64,000 nt of DNA from Clostridia bacterium (GTDB lineage Bacteria > Bacillota > Clostridia > UMGS1883): positions 1 through 64,000 of the forward strand of contig JAFUOO010000011.1 in assembly GCA_017472685.1 (NCBI GenBank), in the 5' to 3' direction. The number at the start of each line of letters is the position of its first letter. The first letter of the stretch is position 1. The position numbers and the translations under genes are program-made. The notes under the pieces are model-generated. The model did no database searches. It had not been told where the DNA came from and saw nothing but the letters and a program-made list of their open reading frames with translations. Below are positions 39,383-47,790 of the stretch, one piece after another.

Positions 39383-42300
39383 ATGAAAAAAAGAATTCTG
39401 AGCATGCTCTTAATGCTCACAATGGTTTGCTCTCTTATAGTTGTTCCGAACAGCGTGCTTGCGGCAACGTATTATGACACAGTAGATACTGACTGTGAAC
39501 TTGCAGTTGACGTGCTCGATGCTTTGGGCATTATGGGAGGTTATACGGACGGAAGCTTCCTTCCTTATAACACAATTACACGTGCCGAAATGGTACAGGT
39601 TGCCGTAAAGCTTGCAGGCATTGACGGCTACAGCGAAGAAGCTCCCGACGACATGGAGCTCTTTGCCGACATGTATGACTACGACGGTTGGGCAGGTGGC
39701 GTTATCGCCATTGCTAAAACTGCAGGTATTGCACGTAGTGACGCAGACGGTAACTTCAACCCCGATATGTCCGCTACATACGAAGATGCTGTACAGATGG
39801 TTGTATCCGCACTTGGCTACGGTCATGAAGCACAGGTTCGTGGCGATGAACTTAAGGATTATGTTTATGTAGCACAGAAGCTCGGCATTACAAAGAAGCT
39901 CAGCACAGGCATGGGTCAGAACATTACCCGTGGCGATGTTGCAAAGCTTGTTTACAATGCTCTTACTGTAGACCTTATGCTTCCCGTATCCTACTCCTAT
40001 GACGGAACTGTAGTAAGCTACGAAGTAGTTGAAGGCAAGAATGCTCTTAACACCTTCTTCAAGGTGCAGGAAATCAACGGTATCATTACAGAAAACGAAT
40101 ATGTAGCTATTGACGGTGAAACAACTATCGAAGAAGAGCAGGTTCTCATCAACGATGAAGTGTTCAACGTTGGCTATACAGATATCGCCAGCTTCCTCGG
40201 CTACTATGCAACAGTTTATGTTCTTGATGCTGAAGACGCTACAGAAAACAGAACAGTTATTGCGTACACAACAAAGAGCGTAAAGAACAACACTCTTACA
40301 ATTACAAACGATAACCTTGAAGAGGTTTCCTACTCTGCAGCAGAGGGTTACTCCTTTGAATACTGGGCAAATAAGGACACAGACAAGAAGACTAAGACTG
40401 TTACAACATCTGCAACTCCCCTTGTACTTTACAACGGCAAGGCAGTTATTGATGTAACAAAGGAGCTTCTCAGCCCTGAAAACGGTCACGTTGTACTTAT
40501 CGACAACAACGGCGACGACAACTACGACATTGTTGATATCTGGGAATACGAACTCGTATATGTATTCTCCGCATCTCAGACATCCGGTAATGTTTCCGGT
40601 TACTACGACCGTGCAACAACATACAAGTTCAATCCCGAAGAAGAAAGCTATCACGTAACATTCCTCAATGAATACGGCGGAATTGCGCAGCTTTCCGACA
40701 TTAAGCAGTACAGCGTGCTTTATGTTTACGAATCTCTTGACCAGAAGGAAAAGAAGGTTGTAATTTCCAACAGAAAGACATCCGGCACAGTTGACGAAGT
40801 TTCCACCGACGGCTATTACACAATCGGCGGCGTTGAATACGAAATTTCTCCTTCTGTTGAAGGCAGAATTGAGCTTGCAGTTTCCGACGCAGGTGAATTC
40901 TACCTCGATGCAGATAACCGCATCGCAGGCTTTGAAGGTACAACAGTTATTCGTAAGAACATCGGTATGTTTATAGCTGTTAACGACGGCGGCTTGAGAC
41001 GTGGCTACCAGATGAAGGTGCTCACTCAGAACAGCGGTGTAAAGATTTATAACATTGCTTCCTCTGTTGAAGTTAACGGCGAAAAGATGTCCTCTGATGA
41101 AATTTACGAGCTTGCATTTACAGATGCTCTCTTCGGTACAAGTGAAGACCCCGAGTACATTTCTAACGGTCTCCAGCGTCCTCACCCCTCAAGAGCAGCT
41201 TTCCTCTATAAGCTTAACTCTAGCGGTGAAATCTGCGAAATGACAGTTGTTGGTGAAGACGATACATATCTTCAGACACGTCAGATCAAGACATCCGGTT
41301 ACCTTTACTACAGTGCAGGCTACCACTGCTTACACTACAGCCAGGAAAAGACAGTTGACGAATTCGGTAATACAGTCGGTGTAAGAACATACTGTGACGA
41401 TAAGACAATTAACTTCCTTGCAGAAGAAGCTGTTTCCAAGACAGACGACAACCAGTCCTTCTACACAAAGCAGGTAAGCACATATTGGGATAACTATAAT
41501 TTCGATATTTATGATTACTGCTGGGCATACTACTATAGCCCCGACGGAGAAAAGATCGACATGCAGAAGACTGTATGTAACTTCCTCGTAATGGCTAACT
41601 GGTATGATGACTCTGTTGACTCTTCCGAAGATACAGAACAGAACAGAGACGCTACATACTATCAGGACAATACACCTCCCAAGTTCATCCAGCACATTAC
41701 AGAAGCGTATGACAAGACAAGCGGTGAAAAAACATACAGAGTATATTATTTTGATGGTACAACTGTAAGAAATGCACTCATCAGACCTCAGTATTCTTGG
41801 GTTGCACATCTTGACGGCAACGTTAACAATGCGCTTTACCCCAACGGTTACCCCGTAAGAGTTTCTACTGACGGTGCATACATTGAAGACGTGGCTCCTT
41901 ACTTTGATGCAGGTCTTTACGAAAATGCATCCATGTTAAAGGCTACACAGCCCATCTATAACGAAACAACAAAGACTTATGTAATGCCCTTCATGCCTTT
42001 CTACCAGGAACAGTGGAGAAGATGGAACTACTGGTCCAGCTATAATTACTGCACACGCTTCTACTGCGGTATTGTAACAAGTATCGACGAAGTTGTAGGC
42101 AGAAAGCTCTTCAACGTTGCAGCTGCAACAAGTGAAAATCAGGGCGCAGGCGTTGACGGCGGTAACAGCTACAACCTTTCTGTGCTTTCTAACGAAAGAC
42201 TTGAAGGTACTGTTTACAGAATTAACTTCGACCGTGAAGGTAAGTTCGATTCTATTTCAAGAGGCTCTCTTGACGATATCGCACCGGGACAGCTTGTACT

Positions 42301-42457
42301 TGTAAGAAAGCGTGCATACGACACATCTCCCAAGTGGGAAGCTCTTACAGGTTATGCTATAAACGATATCTTCATCATTTCTGATGACGCAGCAGAACTC
42401 GATTACCTCTCTGATTTCTACAATCAGGTGCAGGAAGAAATCGTAAACGCTGAATAA
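39383..42457 (+). CDS. large S-layer protein with N-terminal SLH domains
   Basis: This 1024-aa protein has a signal peptide (about 1-28, VLAATYYDT following) and SLH repeats near the N-terminus (about 30-200: LDALGIMGGYTDGSFLPYNTITRAEMVQ, AIAKTAGIARSDADGNFNPDMSATYEDAVQ, AQKLGITKKLSTGMGQNITRGDV). The rest is a long beta-rich surface region rich in Tyr, Asp and Thr with no recognised catalytic domain. The SLH position (N-terminal) is opposite to that of the preceding gene, so the two proteins would present different ends outward. RBS GAGAGG. A strong terminator follows at 42492. Confidence 0.85.
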   Translation: MKKRILSMLLMLTMVCSLIVVPNSVLAATYYDTVDTDCELAVDVLDALGIMGGYTDGSFLPYNTITRAEMVQVAVKLAGIDGYSEEAPDDMELFADMYDYDGWAGGVIAIAKTAGIARSDADGNFNPDMSATYEDAVQMVVSALGYGHEAQVRGDELKDYVYVAQKLGITKKLSTGMGQNITRGDVAKLVYNALTVDLMLPVSYSYDGTVVSYEVVEGKNALNTFFKVQEINGIITENEYVAIDGETTIEEEQVLINDEVFNVGYTDIASFLGYYATVYVLDAEDATENRTVIAYTTKSVKNNTLTITNDNLEEVSYSAAEGYSFEYWANKDTDKKTKTVTTSATPLVLYNGKAVIDVTKELLSPENGHVVLIDNNGDDNYDIVDIWEYELVYVFSASQTSGNVSGYYDRATTYKFNPEEESYHVTFLNEYGGIAQLSDIKQYSVLYVYESLDQKEKKVVISNRKTSGTVDEVSTDGYYTIGGVEYEISPSVEGRIELAVSDAGEFYLDADNRIAGFEGTTVIRKNIGMFIAVNDGGLRRGYQMKVLTQNSGVKIYNIASSVEVNGEKMSSDEIYELAFTDALFGTSEDPEYISNGLQRPHPSRAAFLYKLNSSGEICEMTVVGEDDTYLQTRQIKTSGYLYYSAGYHCLHYSQEKTVDEFGNTVGVRTYCDDKTINFLAEEAVSKTDDNQSFYTKQVSTYWDNYNFDIYDYCWAYYYSPDGEKIDMQKTVCNFLVMANWYDDSVDSSEDTEQNRDATYYQDNTPPKFIQHITEAYDKTSGEKTYRVYYFDGTTVRNALIRPQYSWVAHLDGNVNNALYPNGYPVRVSTDGAYIEDVAPYFDAGLYENASMLKATQPIYNETTKTYVMPFMPFYQEQWRRWNYWSSYNYCTRFYCGIVTSIDEVVGRKLFNVAAATSENQGAGVDGGNSYNLSVLSNERLEGTVYRINFDREGKFDSISRGSLDDIAPGQLVLVRKRAYDTSPKWEALTGYAINDIFIISDDAAELDYLSDFYNQVQEEIVNAE

Positions 42458-42491
42458 AGCTTATTAAATTAAAATTGCGAATAGCAAATGA

Positions 42492-42524
42492 AAACACACC
42501 ACGGAAAACGTGGTGTGTTTTTGT
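42492..42524 (+). terminator. terminator of SLH operon
   Basis: Stem AAACACACCACG with its complement CGTGGTGTGTTT and a GAAAA loop, followed by TTTTG. Confidence 0.75.
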
Positions 42525-42533
42525 GTGTTATTA

Positions 42534-42720
42534 TATAGCTCAGTCGGTATCGCACACAGCTTTAGCAAACAAAAAAGCATGCTTACGTTTGTGGTGCCCG
42601 ACATCAACTCCCTCACGGTCGTTGCTTGTCGACCACGGCACAGCCTTTGTGTGCTCCCTTCATCGCCCGCAGGGCGCGGTCGCTACGCAGTTCTACCTCC
42701 TTCGCAACGCTCAGTCGGTA
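42534..42720 (+). other. GC-rich segment bounded by tRNA D-arm-like direct repeats
   Basis: No gene is supported here. The 187-bp segment starts with TATAGCTCAGTCGGTA (42534-42549), identical to 16 bases of the nearby tRNA-Asn D-arm region, and ends with GCTCAGTCGGTA (42709-42720). Between them are a GCACACA/TGTGTGC long-range complement and hairpins at GGTCG/CGACC and CGCCC/GGGCG, with higher GC than its surroundings. It looks like a structured RNA or a small inserted element. Confidence 0.5.
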
Positions 42721-42762
42721 AAGAGCAGGCTTTAACATGGTGGATTAAAGTGAAAGAGCCAA
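42709..42762 (+). pseudogene. possible tRNA remnant
   Basis: GCTCAGTCGGTA, then AAGAGCAGGC, then TTTAACATGG, ending about 30 bases later in GAGCCA. These resemble a tRNA D-arm, a degenerate anticodon region and a 3' GCCA end, with the T-arm missing. It lies in inverted orientation to the intact tRNA-Asn. Confidence 0.35.
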
Positions 42763-42805
42763 ACAAAAAAAGCAAGTCTTAAGACTTGCTTTTTTTGTTT
42801 GGCTC
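42756..42805. terminator. 50-bp perfect palindrome / bidirectional terminator at the tRNA 3' end
   Basis: The sequence is perfectly palindromic around 42780/42781 for 25 bases each way. Its arm includes GAGCCAAAC, which overlaps the last six bases of tRNA-Asn, and A/T-runs that fit a terminator for tRNA-Asn. Confidence 0.75.
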
Positions 42806-42875
42806 CTCCAGTTGGACTTGAACCAACGACATCATGATTAACAGTCATGCGCTCTACCGACTGAGCTATAGAGGA
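42800..42875 (-). tRNA. tRNA-Asn (anticodon GTT), CCA encoded
   Basis: A 76-nt cloverleaf on the minus strand. The acceptor stem TCCTCTA pairs with TGGAGGA (one G-T pair). The D-arm is AGCTCAGTCGGTAGAGC, the anticodon loop reads CTGTTAA with GTT, and the T-arm is GTTGG-TTCAAGT-CCAAC. Discriminator G and CCA are encoded. Its own promoter and terminator flank it. Confidence 0.95.
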
Positions 42876-42896
42876 ATATTCATTCGCTACCCTGTT

Positions 42897-42925
42897 ATTA
42901 TAACTGTAATGATTTGAAATGTCAA
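42897..42925 (-). promoter_or_regulatory. sigma-A promoter of tRNA-Asn
   Basis: Minus strand TTGACA (42920-42925), 17 bp, TATAAT (42897-42902); transcription would begin about 13 bases before the mature 5' end. Confidence 0.75.
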
Positions 42926-42950
42926 GTGTTTTTTTGAAAAAATTATAAAT

Positions 42951-42979
42951 TTGCATTGCAGAATTTATTGTGCTATAAT
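42951..42979 (+). promoter_or_regulatory. sigma-A promoter of RluA-type gene
   Basis: TTGCAT (42951-42956), 17 bp, TATAAT (42974-42979), 34 bp before the start. Confidence 0.65.
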
Positions 42980-43012
42980 TTCAATAAAATACAGCATAAT
43001 GAGAGAGTTACA

Positions 43013-43870
43013 ATGCATAAGAAAATTATTGCCACATCGGCAATGCATAACCGAAAAATTGAATATGTTTTGTCGGGAGATTTAGCCCTTTCGGGGAATA
43101 TTATAAAAAAGCTTAAAGCCACAGGGGGAATTCTGCTGAACGGAGAAAGTGTACACGTTGACAAAAGGCTCACCGAGGGTGACTGCCTGGAGCTTATTTT
43201 CCCTTCCGAACAGTCGGAAAACATCACAGCCGAAGACATACCCCTTGAAGTGCTTTACGAGGACGAGGATATTCTGCTGGTCAACAAGCCGCCTTTTATG
43301 ATAACACATCCGTTGGGTGAGCACTGCTCGGGAACACTTGCCAACGCAGTTATGTTTTATCTGAAAGAGCACGCACCTTTCAGGGTAATAACAAGGCTTG
43401 ACAAGGAAACCAGCGGTGTTGTACTGATTGCGAAGAACGCACTTTCGGCACAAAGGCTGAATGCTGCCATGAAAGACAGAACGATTGAAAAGGAATACGT
43501 TGCCATTGCCTGCGGAGTTATTCACTCAAAAGAGGGTGTTATAGCTGCGCCCATAAAAAAAGCTGAGGGTATAAAGCGCACGGTTTCACCCGAGGGCAGG
43601 GAAGCTGTAACGAAGTATAAGGTCATAAAAGAAGCAAATGGATTAAGCCTTGTGAAGCTAACGCCCATAACAGGGCGGACGCACCAGATAAGGGTGCACC
43701 TAAAGCACCTGGGAGCTCCCATATACGGCGACTGGCTTTACGGCAAGGCAATTGCAGGCGAAAGGATAAGGCTTCATTGTAATCGTATAAGGTTTAAGCA
43801 TCCATTAAAAGCTATAGAAATCACCGTTGAAGCTGCTGTGCCCGATGATATTATGCGCCTTATGAAATAA
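43013..43870 (+). CDS. RluA-family pseudouridine synthase
   Basis: This 285-aa protein has an N-terminal S4-like RNA-binding region (about 15-75, IIKKLKATGGILLNGESVHVDKRL) and the RluA catalytic domain. The domain signature RVITRLDKETSGVVLIAKN carries the catalytic Asp in RLDKETSG. GRTHQIRVHLKHLGAPIYGDWLYG is the second family motif. It isomerises uridine to pseudouridine in rRNA or tRNA; the target site cannot be read from sequence. The ATG at 43013 follows GAGAGA; the longer frame from 42956 overlaps the promoter and is rejected. pyrE follows with its own promoter. Confidence 0.9.
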   Translation: MHKKIIATSAMHNRKIEYVLSGDLALSGNIIKKLKATGGILLNGESVHVDKRLTEGDCLELIFPSEQSENITAEDIPLEVLYEDEDILLVNKPPFMITHPLGEHCSGTLANAVMFYLKEHAPFRVITRLDKETSGVVLIAKNALSAQRLNAAMKDRTIEKEYVAIACGVIHSKEGVIAAPIKKAEGIKRTVSPEGREAVTKYKVIKEANGLSLVKLTPITGRTHQIRVHLKHLGAPIYGDWLYGKAIAGERIRLHCNRIRFKHPLKAIEITVEAAVPDDIMRLMK

Positions 43871-43874
43871 TAGG

Positions 43875-43903
43875 TTGAAAACCAATGAAAAATATGGTAT
43901 GAT
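43875..43903 (+). promoter_or_regulatory. sigma-A promoter of pyrE
   Basis: TTGAAA (43875-43880), 17 bp, TATGAT (43898-43903). Confidence 0.6.
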
Positions 43904-43930
43904 TATAAAAAACACAAAGGAGGCTACATT

Positions 43931-44599
43931 ATGTTAGCAGATTATAAAGTTTCGTTTATTGAATTTTTGCTTGATGCAGGTGTTCTGAAGTTTGGTGACT
44001 TTATCGCAAAGAGCGGCAGAAAGCTTCCCTACTTTATCAACGCAGGCGAAATCAAGACAGGCGACCAGATTTGTAAGTTGGGTGAATACTATGCACAGTG
44101 CTATAAGGAAAACATCAAGGCAGACAACGTTGTGCTTTACGGTCCCGCATATAAGGGCATTCCGTTGGCAGTAAGCGCTGCAAGTGCACTTTCTCGTGAT
44201 GGCATTGACCTCCCCTTCTTCTTTAACCGCAAGGAAGTTAAGGACCATGGCGAGGGCGGCATTTTTGTTGGCTACACACCCAAGGCAGGAGAAAATGTTG
44301 TTATCGTTGAAGACGTTATTACAGCAGGTACAGCTATCCGTGAGAGCATTGAGCTTATGAAAACTCTTGACGGTGTTAAGATTAATGCCGTTATGATTAT
44401 GGTTAACAGAATGGAAAAGGGTCTTGGCGAAATCAGCGCCATGAAGGAAATTGAACAGCAGCACGGCTTCCCCGTATATTCTGTTGTTACAGTTTACGAG
44501 ATTATTGAATATCTTGAAAGCCATCCCGAAAGAATGAGCGACCCCGACTGCATTAACAGAATTCGTGAATACTTATCTGTATACGGAGCAAATGACTGA
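43931..44599 (+). CDS. orotate phosphoribosyltransferase
   Basis: This 222-aa enzyme transfers the phosphoribosyl group of PRPP to orotate, making OMP in pyrimidine synthesis. It has the type I PRTase fold, with VLYGPAYKGIPLAVSAA, the catalytic loop RKEVKDHGEGG and the PRPP-binding motif VVIVEDVITAGTA (about 119-131). The length is usual for bacterial PyrE. RBS AAGGAGG. No other pyr gene is adjacent; the pathway's first enzyme, carAB, lies at 17-21 kb on the same strand. Confidence 0.95.
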   Translation: MLADYKVSFIEFLLDAGVLKFGDFIAKSGRKLPYFINAGEIKTGDQICKLGEYYAQCYKENIKADNVVLYGPAYKGIPLAVSAASALSRDGIDLPFFFNRKEVKDHGEGGIFVGYTPKAGENVVIVEDVITAGTAIRESIELMKTLDGVKINAVMIMVNRMEKGLGEISAMKEIEQQHGFPVYSVVTVYEIIEYLESHPERMSDPDCINRIREYLSVYGAND

Positions 44600-44717
44600 C
44601 GCCTTTAGCGCATAATGCCCAAACCAACCGCTTGCAGTACACAAAGTACAGCTTCGGGTCAGGTTTGAACATTCTGCATCTAAACTCGTTCAGTCATTGA
44701 AAATACGAATTACAGAC

Positions 44718-44746
44718 AATCGGCATCTTAAGGGATGCCGATTTTA
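44718..44746 (+). terminator. terminator after pyrE
   Basis: Stem AATCGGCATC / GATGCCGATT with a TTAAGG loop, then TT. The 110 bp between pyrE and this hairpin carry no gene. Confidence 0.6.
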
Positions 44747-44761
44747 AATGAGGGTGGTTTT

Positions 44762-45550
44762 ATGAGCGATGAAAAGCTTAAGGAAAAATTTCCGAACATA
44801 AAAACCGAGGAAGAGCTCTTTGAGGTTAAAAAGTATTTATTCAAAAGAGCTTGCGGTATAATACTTCTGCTTATAGCCTTTGTATGTCTTGTTTTGGACG
44901 AGGTTGCAGCCTTTGAGGCGGGACTTCCATGGTCAACCATTTGTGCACTTTTGGCTGTGTTCTTTTTCTACAGTAGCTGGAAGCATAAGGATTTTGTTTT
45001 CCGCATGAAGGAAGATAAAACCAGAGAAATAATCACAAAAAAGATGATGCTTGATGAAATGTGCGACAACTATTCCGCAAATAAAAGACTTATAGGCTTT
45101 GGCGTTGCAGGCTGGTCAGTATTTATGCTGTTCATATTCTGCAAAAATGGGATGGATTATATTTCGCACAATTGGATAGGTTTTGTGATTGTAATGGGTA
45201 TAATATGGACGCTTTTCATCATATGGCTTATTGCATCTAAGCTTGACATGGATAAAGCAAGGCAAAGCCTGGAGGAGGGTGTAGTTGTACTCTCATCTCC
45301 CGTTAAAAAGAAATTCACCTCGGGAAAAGGCGGTAATTTGCATTATTTTTCCTTTGAAAGTGAAAACTACGGAAAATATAACAAAATGGTTTTAGAGAGC
45401 GAATATTATGTAACCGAGGTTGGAGATGCATACTATCTCCTTTTAAGAAAAGCAAAAAAGAAGTACAAGCTCATGGCAATATTTAGCCCGAAAAAGTGGG
45501 AGCTTGATGAAGAATTGAAAAAATATTTAGTAGAGGAAGTAAATATATGA
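44762..45550 (+). CDS. membrane protein of unknown function
   Basis: This 262-aa protein has a short cytoplasmic start (SDEKLKEKFPNIKTEEEL), two transmembrane helices at about 32-75, a basic connecting region, two further helices at about 115-165, and a soluble C-terminal domain (about 170-262) rich in Lys, Glu and Tyr. The last part, KMVLESEYYVTEVGDAYYLLLRK, looks like a small beta domain related in style to the YcxB-type proteins at the window's left end, although no clear homology is claimed. The ATG at 44762 follows GAGGGTGG. It overlaps the NifX-like gene by four bases (ATGA). Confidence 0.68.
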   Translation: MSDEKLKEKFPNIKTEEELFEVKKYLFKRACGIILLLIAFVCLVLDEVAAFEAGLPWSTICALLAVFFFYSSWKHKDFVFRMKEDKTREIITKKMMLDEMCDNYSANKRLIGFGVAGWSVFMLFIFCKNGMDYISHNWIGFVIVMGIIWTLFIIWLIASKLDMDKARQSLEEGVVVLSSPVKKKFTSGKGGNLHYFSFESENYGKYNKMVLESEYYVTEVGDAYYLLLRKAKKKYKLMAIFSPKKWELDEELKKYLVEEVNI

Positions 45551-45948
45551 AAATAGCAACAACATATGAGCAGGGACAGATTTTTCAGCACTTTGGTCAC
45601 ACCGGTGCATTCAAGATTTACGATGTTAAGGACGGCGAGGTAATTAAGAGCGAGGTTGTGGACACAAACGGCTCAGGTCATGGCGCACTTGCGGGCATGC
45701 TTCTCAGCTTGGGCGTTGATGCGCTCATCTGCGGCGGCATCGGCGGCGGTGCGGTAAACGCACTTAACATGGTAGGCATTGAAATTTATGCAGGCGTATC
45801 CGGTGACTGTGACGAAGCGGTGGAAAACCTTCTTGCAGGAAACCTCGATGCTAACGCAGAAGCAAACTGCTCACATCATGACCACCATCACGGTGAGGGT
45901 CACACCTGCGGTGAACACGGCTGTGGCGGAGGTCACTGCCATCACTAA
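45547..45948 (+). CDS. NifX/NifB-family Fe-Mo cofactor-binding-like protein with His/Cys tail
   Basis: This 133-aa protein is a Nitro_FeMo-Co (NifX/NafY-type) domain of about 100 residues with the typical start MKIATTYEQGQIFQHFGHTGAF and the GGIGGGAVNALNMVGIEIYAG close. Members bind metal clusters; many clostridial forms have no link to nitrogen fixation, and no nif gene is in the window. The tail is striking: over 20 residues of His, Cys and Gly (about 108-133, HHDHHHGEGHTCGEHGCGGG then HCHH), a strong metal-binding sequence. It is coupled to the preceding membrane protein gene, which may form a metal-handling pair. Confidence 0.82.
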   Translation: MKIATTYEQGQIFQHFGHTGAFKIYDVKDGEVIKSEVVDTNGSGHGALAGMLLSLGVDALICGGIGGGAVNALNMVGIEIYAGVSGDCDEAVENLLAGNLDANAEANCSHHDHHHGEGHTCGEHGCGGGHCHH

Positions 45949-45967
45949 ACGATTCTGAGGTGATTTT

Positions 45968-46639
45968 GTGAAAAAGCAAGCATGGATAATAATAGCAATT
46001 GCCGTTATATGCTGCGGTGTGATGGGTGTTGTGGACGCAATCATTCAGCCTCAGTATTGGACAAAATCGGCGTGCAAGGTAGCACTGTTTCTCATTCTGC
46101 CTGCCCTTTTTGCACTCTGCAACAAAAACGTGGACATTAAAAGCCTTTTTAAGCCCAACAAAAAGGGGATGAAGCTGGCTGCCTTTTTGTGCGTGCCTCT
46201 GTATGTGCTCATATTGGGCGCATACCTTCTTCTGAAGGATGTGTTTGATTTTTCTGCTGTTACAGGTGCACTTACGGGGAATATAGGCGTTAACAAAAAC
46301 AATTTTGTTTTTGTAGCTATATACATATCCTTTGTAAATTCACTGCTGGAGGAGTTTTTCTTCCGTGGATTTTCGTTTTTAACCCTTAAGAAATATGCAC
46401 CAAGAAAGCTTACCTACATATTCAGTGCATTGGTTTTTGCCCTTTATCACATTGCTATGATGACGGGCTGGTTCAGCATATGGGTTTTTGCAATTGCACT
46501 ACTGGGGCTTTTCCTGGGCGGACTTATTTTTAATTATCTTAACGAAAAAAGCGACAATATCTATACTTCCTGGTTTGTGCATATGTCGGCAAACTTTGCA
46601 ATAAACACAATAGGGTTTATGCTGTTTGGAATAATATAG
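45968..46639 (+). CDS. CPBP-family intramembrane metalloprotease
   Basis: This 223-aa protein has about six transmembrane helices and the CPBP (Abi/CAAX protease) motifs. These are EEFFFRG (motif 1, EExxxR) near residue 135, FALYHIAMM (motif 2, FxxxH) near 160, and HMSANFAINT (motif 3) near 208. These ligate zinc for cleavage within the membrane. Members process prenylated or membrane substrates or give bacteriocin immunity; the role here is not known. It starts with GTG, with GAGGTG seven bases ahead. A terminator follows. It lies 19 bases after the NifX-like gene, so the three genes may be one operon. Confidence 0.82.
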   Translation: MKKQAWIIIAIAVICCGVMGVVDAIIQPQYWTKSACKVALFLILPALFALCNKNVDIKSLFKPNKKGMKLAAFLCVPLYVLILGAYLLLKDVFDFSAVTGALTGNIGVNKNNFVFVAIYISFVNSLLEEFFFRGFSFLTLKKYAPRKLTYIFSALVFALYHIAMMTGWFSIWVFAIALLGLFLGGLIFNYLNEKSDNIYTSWFVHMSANFAINTIGFMLFGII

Positions 46640-46641
46640 AG

Positions 46642-46672
46642 AAAAATCGGCTGAGTTTCAGCCGATTTTTAA
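46642..46672 (+). terminator. terminator after CPBP gene
   Basis: Stem AAAAATCGGCTGA and its complement with a GTT loop, then TTTTAA. Confidence 0.75.
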
Positions 46673-46694
46673 TTTGATTGTAAAGTCGATGTAA

Positions 46695-46722
46695 TTGTAA
46701 TGTAAAGAGGTTGTGGTATTAT
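46695..46722 (+). promoter_or_regulatory. possible promoter of stalk-domain gene
   Basis: TTGTAA (46695-46700), 16 bp, TATTAT (46717-46722). Confidence 0.4.
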
Positions 46723-46746
46723 ATAACTAAGGAATGGGGTGGTAAT

Positions 46747-47745
46747 ATGAAAAAGTTTTTAGTAGTTCTGGCTATTGCTGCTATCGTATGTGCTTTTGTG
46801 GTATCGGCTCAGACAGAGGAGAGAGGAAGCATACAGATTAATAACACGCCCTTAGGCCAGGAAGTGTATTACGTTAAAGGCGACAAGGGCTTTTACATTC
46901 CCGTAAGAGCAGTGTGCGAGGCTATAGGCTGCATGGTTGAGTGGATTGACGAAACACAGACCGTTGTAATTAAGCGGAATGGTGAAGAAGCACGAATTCA
47001 AATTGGTGCGGAAAGCTTCAGCTTTGAAGGAAACGGCAACCATTATACCAGCTATCGCTGTAATCCTGCTACCTTCATTGACGGAAAAACCTACGCTCCT
47101 TTAAGCGTTATTCTTGAATGCTTTGACGGAGCAAGGAAGCATTTTGAGGATACAGGGCTGCTTTTGATTGTTGCATATCCCACCTATAAGGATGCATCCG
47201 TGCTGGTTGATCTGGGCATTATATCACAAGAGGATTTTGAAAAGGAAGGCTACATAACAAATGCCGAAGCACTTTGGACAATAAGCGATGCAATCGGATG
47301 GGATAAGGATGATGTTGACCTTGAAGAGTGGCCGAGATATACACGACTGAGAGACTATGATAAGGAATTTAAAAGAATGGTGTTAAGCCTTGTACATGGT
47401 CCCATTAACTATGACGAAATACCTCAAATTAAGTTTGAGGAAAATATGACCGAATATGAAGCGGTGCTCTACTGCACACGACTTATTTACGACACCTACG
47501 GTTGCACTGACGTCGGTGACCGACATTACACTGAAACAGAGGACGTTTACTTCCGTGCAGCAATGAAGAATATTATCGATACAGCAAATGCAACGAATGC
47601 CCAAAACAGCATTGAACGCAAGGCATTTTATAACATTCTGTACAGGACAATGTGTTATGAATACAGCCGTGGCGGATATTCCCTTACAACAGACAGATAT
47701 ATCTGTGACCACTTTGAAAAGACGATTGATTTACTGAATAATTGA
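46747..47745 (+). CDS. secreted stalk-domain (copper amine oxidase N-terminal-like) protein
   Basis: This 332-aa protein has a signal peptide (about 1-20, ending VVSA) and a copper-amine-oxidase N-terminal-like (stalk) domain (about 30-125). The domain signature is FYIPVRAVCEAIGCMVEWIDETQTVVIKRNG and TFIDGKTYAPLSVILECF. The C-terminal 200 residues are helical and charged, with no catalytic motif. Such domains are cell-surface modules of uncertain role in clostridia. The ATG at 46747 follows GGGGTGG. The gene stands alone between two terminators. Confidence 0.78.
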   Translation: MKKFLVVLAIAAIVCAFVVSAQTEERGSIQINNTPLGQEVYYVKGDKGFYIPVRAVCEAIGCMVEWIDETQTVVIKRNGEEARIQIGAESFSFEGNGNHYTSYRCNPATFIDGKTYAPLSVILECFDGARKHFEDTGLLLIVAYPTYKDASVLVDLGIISQEDFEKEGYITNAEALWTISDAIGWDKDDVDLEEWPRYTRLRDYDKEFKRMVLSLVHGPINYDEIPQIKFEENMTEYEAVLYCTRLIYDTYGCTDVGDRHYTETEDVYFRAAMKNIIDTANATNAQNSIERKAFYNILYRTMCYEYSRGGYSLTTDRYICDHFEKTIDLLNN

Positions 47746-47746
47746 T

Positions 47747-47770
47747 AAAAGCACCTTCGGGTGCTTTTAT
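47747..47770 (+). terminator. terminator of stalk-domain gene
   Basis: Stem AAAAGCACC / GGGTGCTTTT with a TTC loop, followed by ATTG. Confidence 0.6.
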
Positions 47771-47790
47771 TGTTTTACGATAAAATTTGG

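Noticed and set aside
39410..41185. A 591-codon minus-strand frame inside the 1024-aa SLH gene.
   Set aside because: Cys/Val/Asn-rich antisense shadow with no domain and no RBS. The plus-strand gene has a signal peptide and SLH domains.
42475..42782. Two open frames of about 90 codons over the tRNA-like segment.
   Set aside because: They begin in the terminator, cross structured tRNA-like sequence and the palindrome, lack an RBS and show no protein family features.
45547..45948. Nitrogen fixation suggested by the NifX-like domain.
   Set aside because: No nifHDK, nifE/N or nifB gene is present, and this domain is common in non-fixing clostridia.
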